From contig JAOCPU010000027.1 of assembly GCA_035772785.1 (NCBI GenBank), positions 186,001 through 250,000 of the forward strand: a stretch of DNA of 64,000 nucleotides, written 5' to 3'. Below are positions 11,190 to 23,391 of this stretch, piece by piece. The first letter of the stretch is position 1; every line of letters begins with the position of its first letter. The translations under genes were made by a program, and so were the position numbers. The notes beneath the pieces were generated by a model that had not been told where the DNA came from, ran no database searches, and was given only the letters and a program-made list of their open reading frames with translations. The stretch is from Phlebiopsis flavidoalba (taxonomy: Eukaryota; Basidiomycota; Agaricomycetes; Polyporales; Phanerochaetaceae).

Positions 11190-14100
11190 CTACTGGACGG
11201 CTGGCTTGCAATGAGATGTCAGCTTCCGGACATTTTTGATTCGGCCAGAGATGGCAGTGCGAAGATCCTCTAACGAATCCTTTGGCGCGGAGCGACAGGT
11301 CGGTCTCCAGAGTCAGCGGCAAGTAAAAAACTTGATCGATAAGTGTAATACGGGAGCCAAGTTGACGCGGGAAGACTATGGGCTGCTCTTGTGACAGGCG
11401 GACATCATCCTGAAGGGATCAAGGATTGTGAGTTGCCTGAAAGTCTCGAGGTGTCACATGAGTAGCTACCATTCTTCATCATTGCAACGGCGTGTTCTAA
11501 TGCCGCCTCAAGAGTCTCGTACCGCAAGTAGGTACGGATTAGAAACTCAGGGTGGTTGTCCTATTGCCAAATAAGTACTAGAAAAGCTCCGAAGTTAGGG
11601 GGCGGCGCACCTCAAAGGACACGCACAAGCCAGGGCGGAGGAGGCGCGGGAACCGATCATACCCGAGAATTGTCTCCAAAGCGACCTTGCTATAGGCATA
11701 TCCAAATCTGTGGCACCGTCATGCCGCTCCAAAGCTTGACGGAGGTACCTCCATGCTCGGTCTGCTGCTGTCCCAGGCCAGGACGAGATTTTGTCTGTAA
11801 GCAGCCAATCCGACAAGACTTCGTGACCATGACTGAGAGAAAGTTCCCATGAGAAACTCTCATGCCTAAGTGAAAGTAGATTGCACCTCACCCGTCTGCA
11901 TCCACATGCCTTGCCAACCACAGGCATTGGGTAGTCAATTGCGCAAAAACATCGGTGTCATAAATCAGCGCCGAGGCTTCTTGCAGCGGCAATAGCCTCG
12001 TCAAATTGAATTCGCCTGAGCCAGCTTATTCACTACGGATGAAGGGACACGTAAGAGCTCTGAAGAATCCGTCAGCCGGGTGAATTGAATCGGATATCCT
12101 GGGTTGCCCTACCTAGCGATCCAAGGATCTCGGGCGTTTTTGAGGACAAGGCGAAGATGAGCGTCGAGTAGCGAGTATTCATATTTGATATCGGCCAGTT
12201 CAACAACTTCGGCATCACGCCTACCTACCGAGTACTTTTCTCTGGGAATATGTCTCGCGAGCTTTCGTCTCTTACGAGGCTGGCAGTATGAGGATTAATT
12301 GGTTTCTGCCCATAGGATTTGCATTGAGAGCATTTACCTCGTTGCCAAATTCTTCCGAGATGGGCAGGACGAACCATGCACTCTGTGGCTCGATGAGTGA
12401 CAATGCGTTGATGCTTACAAGGTATGCCTCTAGTTGTAGCTCGGCCAAGGGCACAAATGCTCCCGAGTTGTTGCTGATGATGAACCCCAAGTTTCCGGGC
12501 ACGTTGGTACATTGTGAGAGCGGCTGGAGGCAAAAGATGACATCGTGCTCAGTCGACGGGTCATGGTAGACGCATAGGAAAGCAGACCATTTCTGTAATC
12601 GCCTCTGTCGATGTACCAGGTGTACAGGATCCTTGAATAGAATGGTCGATTGCGCGCGGGTCAGCATTGCGAGCCTTGAAAGCAAGAGCATCTTCGACTT
12701 CATCCCCCAAACCAGCGAATGTATATGCCATGAGTCGATCGACAGCATGCTCTTCACAACATCCTATAGACGAGCTGGCTAGCGCTGTCCCGCTTCCTAA
12801 ACACGATGTGAAGCACAAGTTTCGATGAGCACGAGGCATCACTACAGTCTTTCGTACGGAACACGCAGTCAGAGCTGCGTAGGCCTCGTCATAATTGCTC
12901 AAATCGGTGAGAGCCTTTGATTGACTGACTGTCTGCCACAGAACTGTGGTGTTGGACCCCAGTCGGAGCACATGTTAGAGCTAGCTGGGTAAAGGAAACC
13001 TCGTGAGATACCACTCCGCGCAGCGTGGAATAGGGATGCGGGCGTGCAGATAAAATGTGAAGTGAGAATCAAACAGCCGGGCGCCGGGTTTTAGAACGCG
13101 GCGGCAAGAGCTTCACGATCCTCGTCAGACAAGCCGCTGTCGGCACCTATGAAAGACCCATATTAATATTAATAAAACAACATGTGTGCATGCACATTGG
13201 ACACCTCACCAAAGCTTCCGACAAGACTTTCCATGACCAGAGGCACAGCATCTTCATACCGACCGTCATCAAGCCATACCTGAGAAGCACATAACTCATG
13301 GCGGGAGTTCGGGGCAACCAAGATAGCACTTTCCCGTGCCGCCTCGCGGTAACCCCAACATCCGCAGCTTTTCGCAGATATAGGACTTCAAATGCCGGTG
13401 GCTTGAGCAGGGGACACAGATTGTAGTATCCCTATCGCATCAAGTGAGTGCATGAGCAACGCCTGGCAGGCCTGTCGATGTCCAGACTCAAGGAGAAGTT
13501 GATGCAACAACGAGAACGACGGTTCGAAACCGTGTCCTTGTGGTCGAACACGTTCCATGTCACCGCAACTTCGGGAGACTACATCGTCGTCACCGTTGAC
13601 ATCACGGGTCGGGTGTGAGAGGTGTGGGGGGCTGCGGGGTGGCGGATGGTGTACCGCAACGAGGCAAGGCCTATGAATATGACGAATAGCTCTGCGGGAA
13701 GCCAACGACGGCGGGAATTGGAAACACTCGTTCAGGGATGTAGAACAAAAAAGGAGGAACATGGCGGCGCTGAGCTCGTAGCGGGCATTGACGGTGCTCG
13801 CAATGTATGTCGCTCACGGTGAGCGCCTTGCTCCATTTCATGTTGGGTGGTGGGAGGAATGATACTCGACCTCCTCTTCCTCTCTCTTAACGCTATTCCC
13901 GAGTCCGCCTACAAGGTCGCTGAATTTTTCATGTGTTCGCTAAGAGTTCCTAGGCCCTCTAAACGCTTCCAGTTATCCAGCTGTCGAGCCCATCGTCGGT
14001 TTCGCCCTTGAGGTCCAGTCGCTGAGCAGTATCTAGGATAATGTCTGCATATGGGAAGGCGATTTCTTGACGGAACGATATCGATTACCCGCGTTTCTGA

Positions 14101-15982
14101 AGCCAGGATGGCACGAGGCCCCAGTTTGGATTTGAGCGTCCAGACGACATCTAAGAGGTGACAAACTGTGCCTCGAGGGGACGGGTGTTGGGGCTTGGCG
14201 AAAGAATCTTGTGTAGCCGAAGCGGTTAAGATCTTCGATGAGACAATCATACCCAATGCGTTCCTCGTCTAGATGCTTTTCTCCACTCGTTCATGTTCTT
14301 TCTTCGAACAAATCATCCTTCCCGCTTGGATATCTCCGCACGCCAATGGCTATAGAGTCCACATCTTGCCTATACGTTCGTATCTCTCGACAGCTAGCCA
14401 CAAAGCACTCCCAATCACTCTTAAGCTCATGTCCCAATAATTGTCATTTGACAGCGAGCATTCACCCCCCGTTATGCAGGGTCCTTGAGTAGTTTTGACG
14501 GTGCACTGACCGGACCCATTGGGCATCGATATTTTTCAGCTTGGGTGCTGAGTACAGGACACAGTGCGGCGCCGGGCGCCGGGGGGGGTCGCCTGGAATG
14601 CTGAGGCATGCATCGTTATACTGCGTGATCGCCATGTGTAATGTCCATGAAGAGAAAACTCCGGGTCGCATTACAGCCTCGAAGAACTGTCTTGCTTACT
14701 GACAGCCGGGGGACAGAACTCAGCTCGTCGAGGTAGGCGGTGTGTGAGTTCCGGTTCCGGAGGGTACGTGTTGCATGTCCAGCTCTCTGTCAAGTCTTCT
14801 GAACATAGAATGCATCTTCTCGATCGTAGATTGGCCTTGACTTGTCCCAAAGTGTGTACAGAGTGTTTCCCACCCACTGTGAAATCCCGCAGATGACAGT
14901 GAGCGGATGAGTACTGAACACTCCATGTCTTGAAGGAGATGAAAGTTTATCGTTCGCAAAGTCGTGGAGTTGAAAGAACCCCCCCGATACTGCGGACCAC
15001 TAGTGTCGGTGAGGAATGAAATGCCAATACGAGAGGTATTTTCGACCACGCGGGGGTGAATATGCGCAAGAGTCGTTGCGGACCCTCCTGGTAGCAGCAC
15101 GGAAGATCTTGCACCGGTGGACGCAGAACCAGCAGAAGGATACTCCTTCATGGAGGGCAAAACTCTTTCGGGAGACACACTCCTCCCGAAGATGACCAGA
15201 GGCGGAGCATACGGTCCCGGGAGAGATGTTCATATATAAACCTATGTCAGTAGGTGCTGGATGTGAGGCCATCGAGACCCATTTGGGTCCCACCCGGGGG
15301 TGGAGGGGGTGAAGAAAAGAAGTTATGGAGTTGTCAAGAAGGAGCTATGGTGGATAACGCTCTCCTGCCAATGTTCTTGGGATGACAAGAGTCAACTGGT
15401 AGGTCCTGTAAATGATACGCACACTGCTTACCATCCTCCCCGTTCATGGTCTCGAGGACTTCAGCCTCTAACCGCAGAATCGAGCCATCCTGTAGCCGCA
15501 AGTGTCACAGAGTTCAGTCTTGCACGTGGGCCAAAGTAGAGCTACAATCCCCCGTGAGCTTCTGGATGTTGTATTCTCGTGTTCGTATGATGTGGGGCAG
15601 TGATGGATTCCACAAGGGGGCTCCTTCGGAGATGGGAATGACTAGTCGAAATAGAGAGCCAATGGATGTCACTGCTAGTATATGTAGCCCCTCTGGGCCC
15701 CACATTATAGCCTGGGTTGGGCAGAGAGCGTCGCTGGGAAGATGAAGCGTATCGGAGGAGCGTCGGTCGAAAGCGAAATCATCTCCAGGACTTGTCTGTC
15801 ATGTATGACACGTAGAAAGTATTGATGACCCTGGCAACTTCATGATAGAACACATCGGAGCTAATGTTGCGCTGTTCCGAGTCCGAAGTAGGCGGTAGAG
15901 GAGCGTCCGTTCGTATTGTGTGCACTGCCACAGACGTGATGGATGCGGGTTGAGAGAAGAGGGACGATAGCTGCGACCGCAA
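11190..15982 (-). CDS. nucleoporin Nup120/Nup160, Y-complex scaffold
   Basis: This large scaffold protein of the Nup84/Nup107 (Y) complex has an N-terminal beta-propeller and an alpha-helical C-terminal half. N-terminal pieces include VHTIRTDAPLPPTSDSEQRN (about 15860-15925), IMWGPEGLHILAVTSIGSLF (about 15645-15706) and REYNIQKLTGDC. Then come DGSILRLEAEVLETMNGEDG (about 15440-15500) and, near 14060-14250, TLKSKLGPRAILAS with VIDIVPSRNRLP. The helical part has SNYDEAYAALTAC (about 12860-12900), FAGLGDEVEDALAFKARNAD (about 12665-12730), MYQRARKLG and SINALSLIEPQSAWFVLPIS (about 12350-12412). The C-terminal part has DWLLTDKISSWPGTAADRAW (about 11760-11825), RYLRQALERHDG and HPEFLIRTYLRYETLEAALE (about 11495-11555). 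Many introns and several frame shifts are present. The true first exon and exact end could not be fixed. Confidence 0.82.
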
Positions 15983-18078
15983 TGCAGCGTGTGGGTATGC
16001 TTATCGTGTGAAGTGGGAGCTCGCTTTTGCTGGGAGCCCGTCGCCGTCGTCGGTGCGTCGTCGTATTATCTTGGTTTTCAACGGTGGCCCATAGGCTGTA
16101 AACGGGTCACAATCACGACACGCGACACAAAGACGCTACGCTGTGCACAGCATCACTATCACGGGAACACTTTTTGACCAGTTGTGGACGGTTCACTGGT
16201 CCCGCGCCGATCAGCGCGACATACGCCATTCTCATTCCCAGCAACCATATGGGCCAGTGGCTGCAAATACAGAGTCTCTACCACCTGTAACGCGGGGAGA
16301 ATCCGCTGCTCTAACATTTCATATGCAAAATCCTGATCAAAGCATCACTGTCATTGCGGACTCTTGTCACGAGATGATGGTTCAACTCGAAGGTCCCGAG
16401 ACCTCGAACGACTAGGACATTGGCAGCGATCCTGGTCATCCTTTGTAACGTTACTCATAACAGACGAGGTACGATTCACAACTTGGGCTTACGAGCGCAT
16501 ACCCATCCCAGTTTCATGATGTATGTTCCATATCCTTCTACAAAAGTAGTGTACTGAACATTTCGTGTCTAATCGACCGGACTCCTTAGCTAGAACACCG
16601 ATGGGAGGCGTGTGGGTGTTACATGCCTTTAATTATACCCCAAAGTACACAAGCCAAGAAAGTTTTATCTAGGACGGCCGGCTGGTACCGATTTCAGTAC
16701 TACGGGCTGCTTATACAGAATGTTCGGCGTCGATCACGATTCTCCGTACAACGCCAATCTCGCGTGCAACACTATGAACCCACAAGAGGAATGGCATTGC
16801 GAATCGAGTTGTGGGCGACTTCTTGCTGATTACTTTCTATTCAACTCCAGGCACCGATTATAATGCGCGAATCGACCATAAGTCCCATGTCCAAGATCTA
16901 CGACACCCCCTTACGGAAGCTAGTAGAAAACCATCATTGGAGTACCCATTTTTGTACGCCCTCAGGCTGGAACCTCCGCGCACCCCAGCTTTGGGGTTTC
17001 ATATCAGTTGAAAATTTCCTGGTAACCGCCACAATTCCTTCCGTTGTGGTGGATCTTCAGCCCGAATCTAGTTTGTCGGTGCGTAGTTACAGCCTCGTGT
17101 CCTCTCTTATTGAATACGTTATGGTTTACAAAGACTTTCTTCCGCTCCACCGAAGCTCGTTTACAGGTTACAGAGCACAGTCTCACGGTGCACAAGGGCT
17201 CGCACCAATAGTCCGGGATCAAGGTTTACAAGTTTCCAGTAAACCGTGCCAGTCGCCACTCAGAACCTACGGAAGACTGAAATCTTTGAAAATTGGTCCG
17301 CTTGGTTTGGACTCATCCCCGAGATCATTTCAAGAAACACAATCCAGGTCCGTCTGCCTATTATGTCCAATTTGGTCCCATCGCGGAGTGTGCTCACCTT
17401 GTGGCGTGCCTGCACGCAGCACAAGACACTTGGCGCCACTCTCTGTCTTACCTGACCTCTAGCAGCGTCACCTGCCCAGTTGCCACGGCGAATTCATACA
17501 TTACATCGTTAGCTGACCCGACTTCGAATGCGGACTCTGGAGTTGAAGCTTATTTGAGCTCCCTCCGCACTAGGGGAAGTTGCTGACCCTCAAACTCGCA
17601 AGGATCTCCGCCCACATTACCGTCAGTCCCGAGATAATCTACTTATGTAAAGATACACGCTCGACCAGAGTGCTGGCGGGAAGCCAACCAGGCGCATTCT
17701 TCCATTCATTCGGTCCGGTACGCTTCAACTAACAGGACAAAAATGACGATCTCATTTCGTTGTGAACTGCACTGCCGATTTCTGCGGGCGTTATTGCCCG
17801 ATTCCAGTAAGGTATGATACGACGCATGACGGTTGGCCGAGAACCCTGCTCCTGGTCTCCTCACGATGAGAATCGCCGCCGCGAGACGCTTTGTGAATTC
17901 ATTTACAGCCCAAGTCCTTGAGACAGGCTTCCTGGTATGCGGACACCTAGCCTGCCATAGGGGCTCGTTCTTGATCCGACTCCTGACCATCCTCATGCCT
18001 ACTCGAGAGGCTGTTCGATGCCTCCATACAGTCCTTTTACCGCACCCCTCCTCGTTGCGAGCAGAGCACATAAAACCA
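15983..18078. other. unassigned block, possibly coding on + strand
   Basis: Several medium + frames are present, for example at 16143-16415, 16863-17462 (199 codons) and 17293-17586. They switch frame in the way the known genes do, with plausible fragments such as DGRLVPISVLRAAYTEC (about 16670-16720) and VEAYLSSLR (about 17540-17570). I could not match them to a family or find a consistent exon model. The block lies between the nucleoporin start and the small conserved gene, so a divergently transcribed gene of 1.5-2 kb is possible. Confidence 0.3.
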
Positions 18079-18803
18079 TGGGCAGCTTGAAACATCCGAC
18101 AGACAACCAGAGCACCCAGACCCGAATTACAGCGACCTCTTCACTAAGCTTTCGAATTTTTTGCACATCTCCTACATTCAGCGGTGAGTTTTTTTCTAGT
18201 CGACAAGTATTGTTGAGACCCACAACTTAACCCTTGTCAGAATGGCGAACTTGACGTCGTACCAAGCTCTTTTCTTCCCTTCAGATGACAGGACTCCTCA
18301 TTTGGTATCACTGGCGACGAGCTCGCTCAATGTCGCATCCGCACACACAGCGGCGGAACCCTTCCCGTTGCGGGAAAGGGCGCCTCACCCGGAGGTCTTC
18401 ATGGATTATATTGCCGAAGGGCTGGGCTCGCAATCCTGGCGGTTCAGGGTACGCTGTTATTTTTATGAATGCCGGACGTTCAAACCTTCATCTTCATTTC
18501 GATCTGCGCCCTCCGCCTTTGTTTCCAACAGATTATCGATATCCTCGACGGCATGACAAAAACCGTTCCCGACGCCCTATATCATGTTCTATCCTACTGT
18601 ATCCCGAGACGGCATGCCCTTCCCCATCAACAAGCACATTCGGGAAATGCAGGGGGAGAAACTACCAGGAGGCCAAAGGCATGGAGGGGCAACATCGTCG
18701 TGGCAAAATATCGAGACTTGGAATATTCTGCCATGACGAATTTGTCCATCGCAGACTTTCCTCTCATCAAGAATTACCTTGCGACACATTACATGGAGTA
18801 ATG
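18079..18803 (+). CDS. conserved hypothetical protein, function unknown
   Basis: The first part could begin at ATG 18079, with an intron at about 18184-18239 leading into MANLTSYQALFFPSDDRTPH (18242). It continues PHPEVFMDYIAEGLGSQSWR, an intron at about 18450-18529 and IIDILDGMTKTV. Next come TPYIMFYPTVSRDGMPFPIN, KHIREMQGE, AWRGNIVVAKYRD and SAMTNLSIADFPLIKNYLAT near the end. The segments join smoothly if one-base frame changes are allowed near 18575, 18660 and 18680. It resembles, from memory only, short Agaricomycete proteins of unknown function that end in a similar IVVAKYRD...DFPIIKNYL block. No signal peptide or membrane segment is visible. The upstream exon is tentative. Confidence 0.6.
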
Positions 18804-19045
18804 TGCGCGATCAACCATTTCCCATGGAGGAAACTGCGTGCTCACACTATTAGGTCGCGTAGCTAGCGCCGGACGACGCGTCCTCAATGTACTCTTCGCA
18901 ATAAGTGACTTGTAGAAGCTACGTGTAATCAGGAGTAGATATTTATTTCTGTAGTACAGATGTATTACACGATAAGAGCCACAGGGGGCATGAGCTATAA
19001 TTATATACGTACGCGTTTTCCAAGATCATCGTCCGGTGAGCATGC

Positions 19046-20310
19046 TCACAGCTCGTCCCTGTGCTTGTCAGCGCCTTTGGAGGCATCTTCAGGAGCTGCA
19101 GCCTTCTTCGGGTCGCAGTGTTCGGGTATCGGGCTCATGGGATCAACAGGCTCGTGTAAAACGCGCCCAACCTTTCGGTACTTCTTGGAATCCGAAAAGA
19201 ACTTCTTCCAGTGTTCCAAGCTCTGTGAGGTTTCGTCGTGTGAGCGTCATTAAGGTTACCACTGCATGACAACACTCTTACCCCAAGCTCTCTAGCTGAT
19301 AGCCCTCTGATGTCATGTGTCTGGTGTGTCGCGAAACATCCGGTTGCAAATGCACGAGCAGCGTCTCTTCCAGCCCTGTGCCATGTTTTGTTTAGATCAT
19401 CTGTAGTCGGTACACCCCCCGGGGTAAACGAGGCGAACTCACATGAAGTGATACGACCCCCCTGGGCCGTACGTAGCACGACTGCTGGACACATCATAGA
19501 CATCACCGTCGATCTTAGGATCGGAGACATCAGCAAAGGCGCCATCGGAGTGACGATGCGTAATGCTTACGGCCAGGTAGATGGGCATACTTTCGACTTC
19601 CCCCGAGTAGGTGGAAAGCATCCTCTCTCGGAGAAGAGTCGCTGGTCTCCTTTCTACTCAGTTTACGTTGTGAGCGGTGCACGTGTGCGAGGTGTTGTGT
19701 AAATGCTTACATATGCCAGGTGGCGGAGACCGGAGGTCAAGTCCTGCTCCCAGAGGTAGCTGCCCGTGAAGAACTTTCCCGCGAGCACCACGACCACTAT
19801 GGAGATGACGATAAACTTGAGTAATCCGAGACAGCCGACTTCAGGCTCCTCTAGCGGATCTGGTTCTTCGGGTCCGACTTCTTCACCGCGAGCGAGTTTC
19901 TCATCCCGCTCCTCCTTTCCTTTCGCTTAAGCCAAGCCTCATGCTCGGCTTGCCTGCGCTCCCGATATTGTGCGTAGCTTTAAAAGAATGCATTGTCAAC
20001 GCACTGACGAGCGATAACCGAAATAAACTCTTACGCGAGGAACGGGCGATTGGCCTGCTTGGTGGAGACCTCACGGTCCTCGACGGAAGGATCTGGTACC
20101 TTTGGGTAGCGATCCTTGAGGGGAAATTCAGCCCAGGGAGAGCCTGGAACTGATCCTCCTGCCGTAGCAGGCGTGCGTGGGGCCCTATTGGGAGTACCAG
20201 GCGCAGAGCCGACGGGCCCACCCCTAGGCAGGTTGTCCAGTTTCGGAGGACGTCGTTGGCGGAGGACTCGGCCCTTTTTCGTCCCCCTCGGGATTGAGTA
20301 TCCAAGACAT
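19046..20310 (-). CDS. MAPR/Dap1-type cytochrome b5-like heme-binding membrane protein
   Basis: This belongs to the membrane-associated progesterone receptor family, which binds heme and supports sterol P450s and related processes. The start MSWILNPEGDEKGPSPPPTT is followed by a Pro/Gly-rich region ending EFPLKDRYPKVPDPSVEDRE (about 20070-20130). After an intron comes YRERRQAEHEAWLKRKGKEE, then an acidic stretch and a membrane span FIVISIVVVVLAGKFF (about 19775-19825). The heme domain carries PKIDGDVYDVSSSRATYGPG (about 19455-19515), GRDAARAFATGCFATHQTHD (about 19320-19382), LEHWKKFFSDSKKYRKVGR (about 19165-19225) and EPVDPMSPIPEHCDP. The protein ends GADKHRDEL, a possible ER-retrieval tail. 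Frame shifts are needed near 20250 and 19620. Confidence 0.85.
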
Positions 20311-21160
20311 GTTAGCAACGCTGGTGGCTGTTAGCGTTGAACAGCAAGGCAAGCGGGAAGAGAGAGAGCGTGGGGAGTGTTTGGGTCTTAGCGGTGGAAT
20401 ATATCGTGCTCGAGGGCGTCCAGTTAGTTCCCCCACCTTGTTCCAAGGCACAGTGATGGCGTCCCACAAAGGGCCACGTGAAAAGTTCTCCACACGATAT
20501 AACTGCCACGTCAGAAGTACCGCAAGGCACAATCTCGAAAGCAGAACATACCCTGCACACGACAAACTGGACCCGTCTTTCGGGGCTAATGCATGTACAG
20601 TGAGCAAAAAACATACAATTGATATTACGGGTACTGTCCCTGGAGATATGCGAGGGGTGGTGTAAAGTAGTCGTCTTACATATACAGTGTTTGCGGGGAG
20701 TTCCAGGTGAGAGGGGGTAGAATGGAGAGACGATGATGTAACGAACCAAAGGAAAAAAAAAGTATGCACTGATACTACTAGAGAAATAGAGTGCTAGAGA
20801 GTCTGATTAGTGCGATATGATAAACCCCCAGGGCGACTACAGAATGTATGCTGCAAGAACGTGGAGATGACGGGAACTGAAGATGAAGATGGACGAGACG
20901 GGCGATGACAGATATACAGGGGGGTGGCTGGCATAATCAGACACGATGGTGGGACATACAGGCATAGGAAGATCGAGGCAGGCGGCATATAAACATAGGC
21001 GTATAGATGAACTGCATAGTAGAGTGGGTTGTCAGCGGCTTTGGAAGAGCGACCAGGCTCAACGCATTCATTAATGAGCCGTTTGAGGTCGCTCCGCGGC
21101 CGCCCGGCGCTGCCCTGCCTGCTGCGATACAGTCACATATGCCCGCCGCCGACCTCTTCT
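20311..21160. other. intergenic region
   Basis: It contains the upstream region of the MAPR gene and the downstream region of the RGS gene. Minus frames at 20224-20769 are open but have no recognisable similarity and overlap the MAPR start in another frame. Confidence 0.35.
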
Positions 21161-23391
21161 TCATTCAGGCCTGGAGGCACGCGAGGGTGTCGACGGGTTG
21201 TTGGCAGACATGATAGGGAAGTCGTCAAAATCGTCGTCGTTCGTCGTTGAGCTGGATCTTCAGCGCGAGGAAGCGAGGGGTCTTAATGAACTGGAAGAAG
21301 GTCAGAAGAGGAAACGCACGTGTGATGAAAACACTCCTACCTTAGGAACCGAGTCCGTGGCCATGAGCCTGAAGACATGCGTCCTGTATACGCTCGTACA
21401 GACGAATCATCGTCTGAAGCTGTGTGGCGTTGAAAGCATGGGTGGCCTGTTCCATCTCGACCCTGCCCTGGAAAGACATGCCTTTTTGCCCGTATCAAAT
21501 TCGTGATGACTTCGCTGAGATATCCGGCACAAGTCGTTACGGAGACCATGATCGATGTTGAGCTCGCACTGACTCGACTGAGCCAGGTAGGTGTTGTGCT
21601 AAATGACGAAGGCCAGCTGGATGACGACGAGATTCGTGATGACGAATTCCATGGACATAGGCGCCTGGGCCTCATACGGGGGTGCCCCTTCCCTCCCGAG
21701 CGTGCGGAGCTCGAGGCCGGCGCAGCGACCCCGCACTAGGACGGTGATGTTTGTTGTAAGGTTGGGAAAAAAAACCAATTCTCGCTTGAAATCCTGGACG
21801 TCGAATGGTGTAAAAAAGTAGCGGGAGGTTCTGCCTCGCAGAACAGCTTATAGCCCGAAGGAACTGGAAAGCGCGGAAGAGGTTGCGGAGCTGGGGCTCG
21901 TCGATAATGTGCTTGCAGCCGTTCCGTAAGTATTGTTTCTCACTTGCGCGGTTCTTCTTGTCACTGTCGTGGCTGCCGTTTGAGCTTCTCAGTCAAAGAC
22001 ATGCATGCGACGGTGGAGCTTCTGCGCATCGCCCACAGTCTTGGCCTCTGCGCTGTCCATGACATCCTCTGACGACCGCTGCGTTAGATGCTCGACATGA
22101 GTGCGACGTTCGAGCTGTTGGGTGAATCACGAGCACCATCTGGTTTGGATCCCAGCGAGCAACAAGTCGACGACCCTCGTCTGTGATTTTGTAGATGGCT
22201 TTAGCGGTGCAGCGGAACTCGCCAAGTTTGCTGACTTGGGGATAGTACTCAGTGTCAGCTATGAATGAGGAGAGCATTTCAGACTACAGACTCACATGAA
22301 TGGGTGAATTTAGGGGCCACCAGGTGCCTTTCGCGGGACAAGTGAAGATGATCGCGGAATCGTTGTTTCCCTTTGCGCTTGTCGCTGGGGGGGACGAGGG
22401 CAATGAGACCCATAGCGATAGGCGGACAAATTTGCGCTGCCATCTCTCTCAGCCGCCTGCCTTCCTATTCCTTCCGATGACCGAGGTGAAGTTCGCAGAG
22501 CCACTCAGTGCGGAAACAGCAGGGGAAACAGGCTTTGTGAGCTGGATGGGCTTACCGCCCGGTGCGGCTGTGCGCTGTCCGTAACATCCCATGATGAGCG
22601 CGACACCCTTCGAACGTTCATGGTTACTTCTGGACAAGGAGTCCAACGAGTCGAAGTTGTCAGGAGGGTGGTTCGCTTTGCCGACCAACGAACCGACGGA
22701 ACCGAGGGCCAGTAATAACGCCGTGCGAGACGATTATCTCATCGTCCACGACCGTCGCGCTCGAGATGAAGCAGTTTTCATGCAGGATAGGTTGAGAGGT
22801 AAAGACGTGAGCGAGGTGGTCGCCGTTGATGCCGTTCTTCGCTCATGAAACGCTCCAAAACGTGCAGACCCTTCGGCGTCAAAACGTAGACACCACGGTC
22901 CTTTTGAAAAGGTTCGAGCCAGGGTCCGCCGCCGACATGGATCTCATTGAGTCGCGCGCGTCCATAAAGTGTTGACACATCGCCTTGGCCATTTCGCGAG
23001 TCATGGTGAAGGTGGTCAGGTACAGGTGGGTCGTAGCGTGACTATCCGAGACGGTTCCCGCGGGTCGGGTCCACCGGGTTGCTCTGCGAGAATTTGAGAG
23101 AAGCGAGGTTTCCGTTTGCAGCGTCGTCACTGTTTGGAAAACGCCAGCGCATTGTCAATATGTTGGTAGTGTCAAGCAGGTCGTTGACTCACGTCAGGAA
23201 GGAATTAGGGAAGTTGCGGAAAGAGTTGTCGGTTCGTCTGTAGTTGGAGCGACACGACAAGTGTAGCAAAGAGGTCGAGAGTGTCCTATATACGCTTGCG
23301 GATAAGACTGCTGCTACAGAGATGCAGTTGTACGTGGCTGACGCAGACCTTGAGGAAAGGTCTACCTCTCTTCGTCGTCTTTCAGGTCCAT
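21161..23391 (-). CDS. regulator of G-protein signalling with DEP domain (Sst2/FlbA-like)
   Basis: This protein stimulates GTP hydrolysis by a G-alpha subunit, and fungal homologues dampen pheromone or growth signalling. The start MDLKDDEERGRPFLK leads to LDLFATLVVSLQLQTNRQLF (about 23220-23285). Then come FRNFPNSFLT and TMTREMAKAMCQHFMDARL (about 22945-23005). The DEP region shows DRGVYVLTPKGLHVLERF (about 22845-22900). Farther on is KLGEFRCTAKAIYKITDEGR (about 22165-22230). The RGS box carries IDEPQLRNLFRAFQFLRA (about 21850-21905), CELNIDHGLRNDL (about 21530-21570), TMIRLYERIQTHVFRLM (about 21362-21418) and ATDSVPK. After the last intron comes TPRFLALKIQL, and the protein ends ANNPSTPSRASRPE. 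Multiple introns and one-base shifts are present. MATSLRRRRR at about 23436 is an alternative start, judged less likely. Confidence 0.85.

Noticed and set aside
13510..13535. tRNA-like GGTTCGAAACC stretch
   Set aside because: No matching A box, acceptor stem or anticodon arm around it; other GGTTCGA sites also fail.
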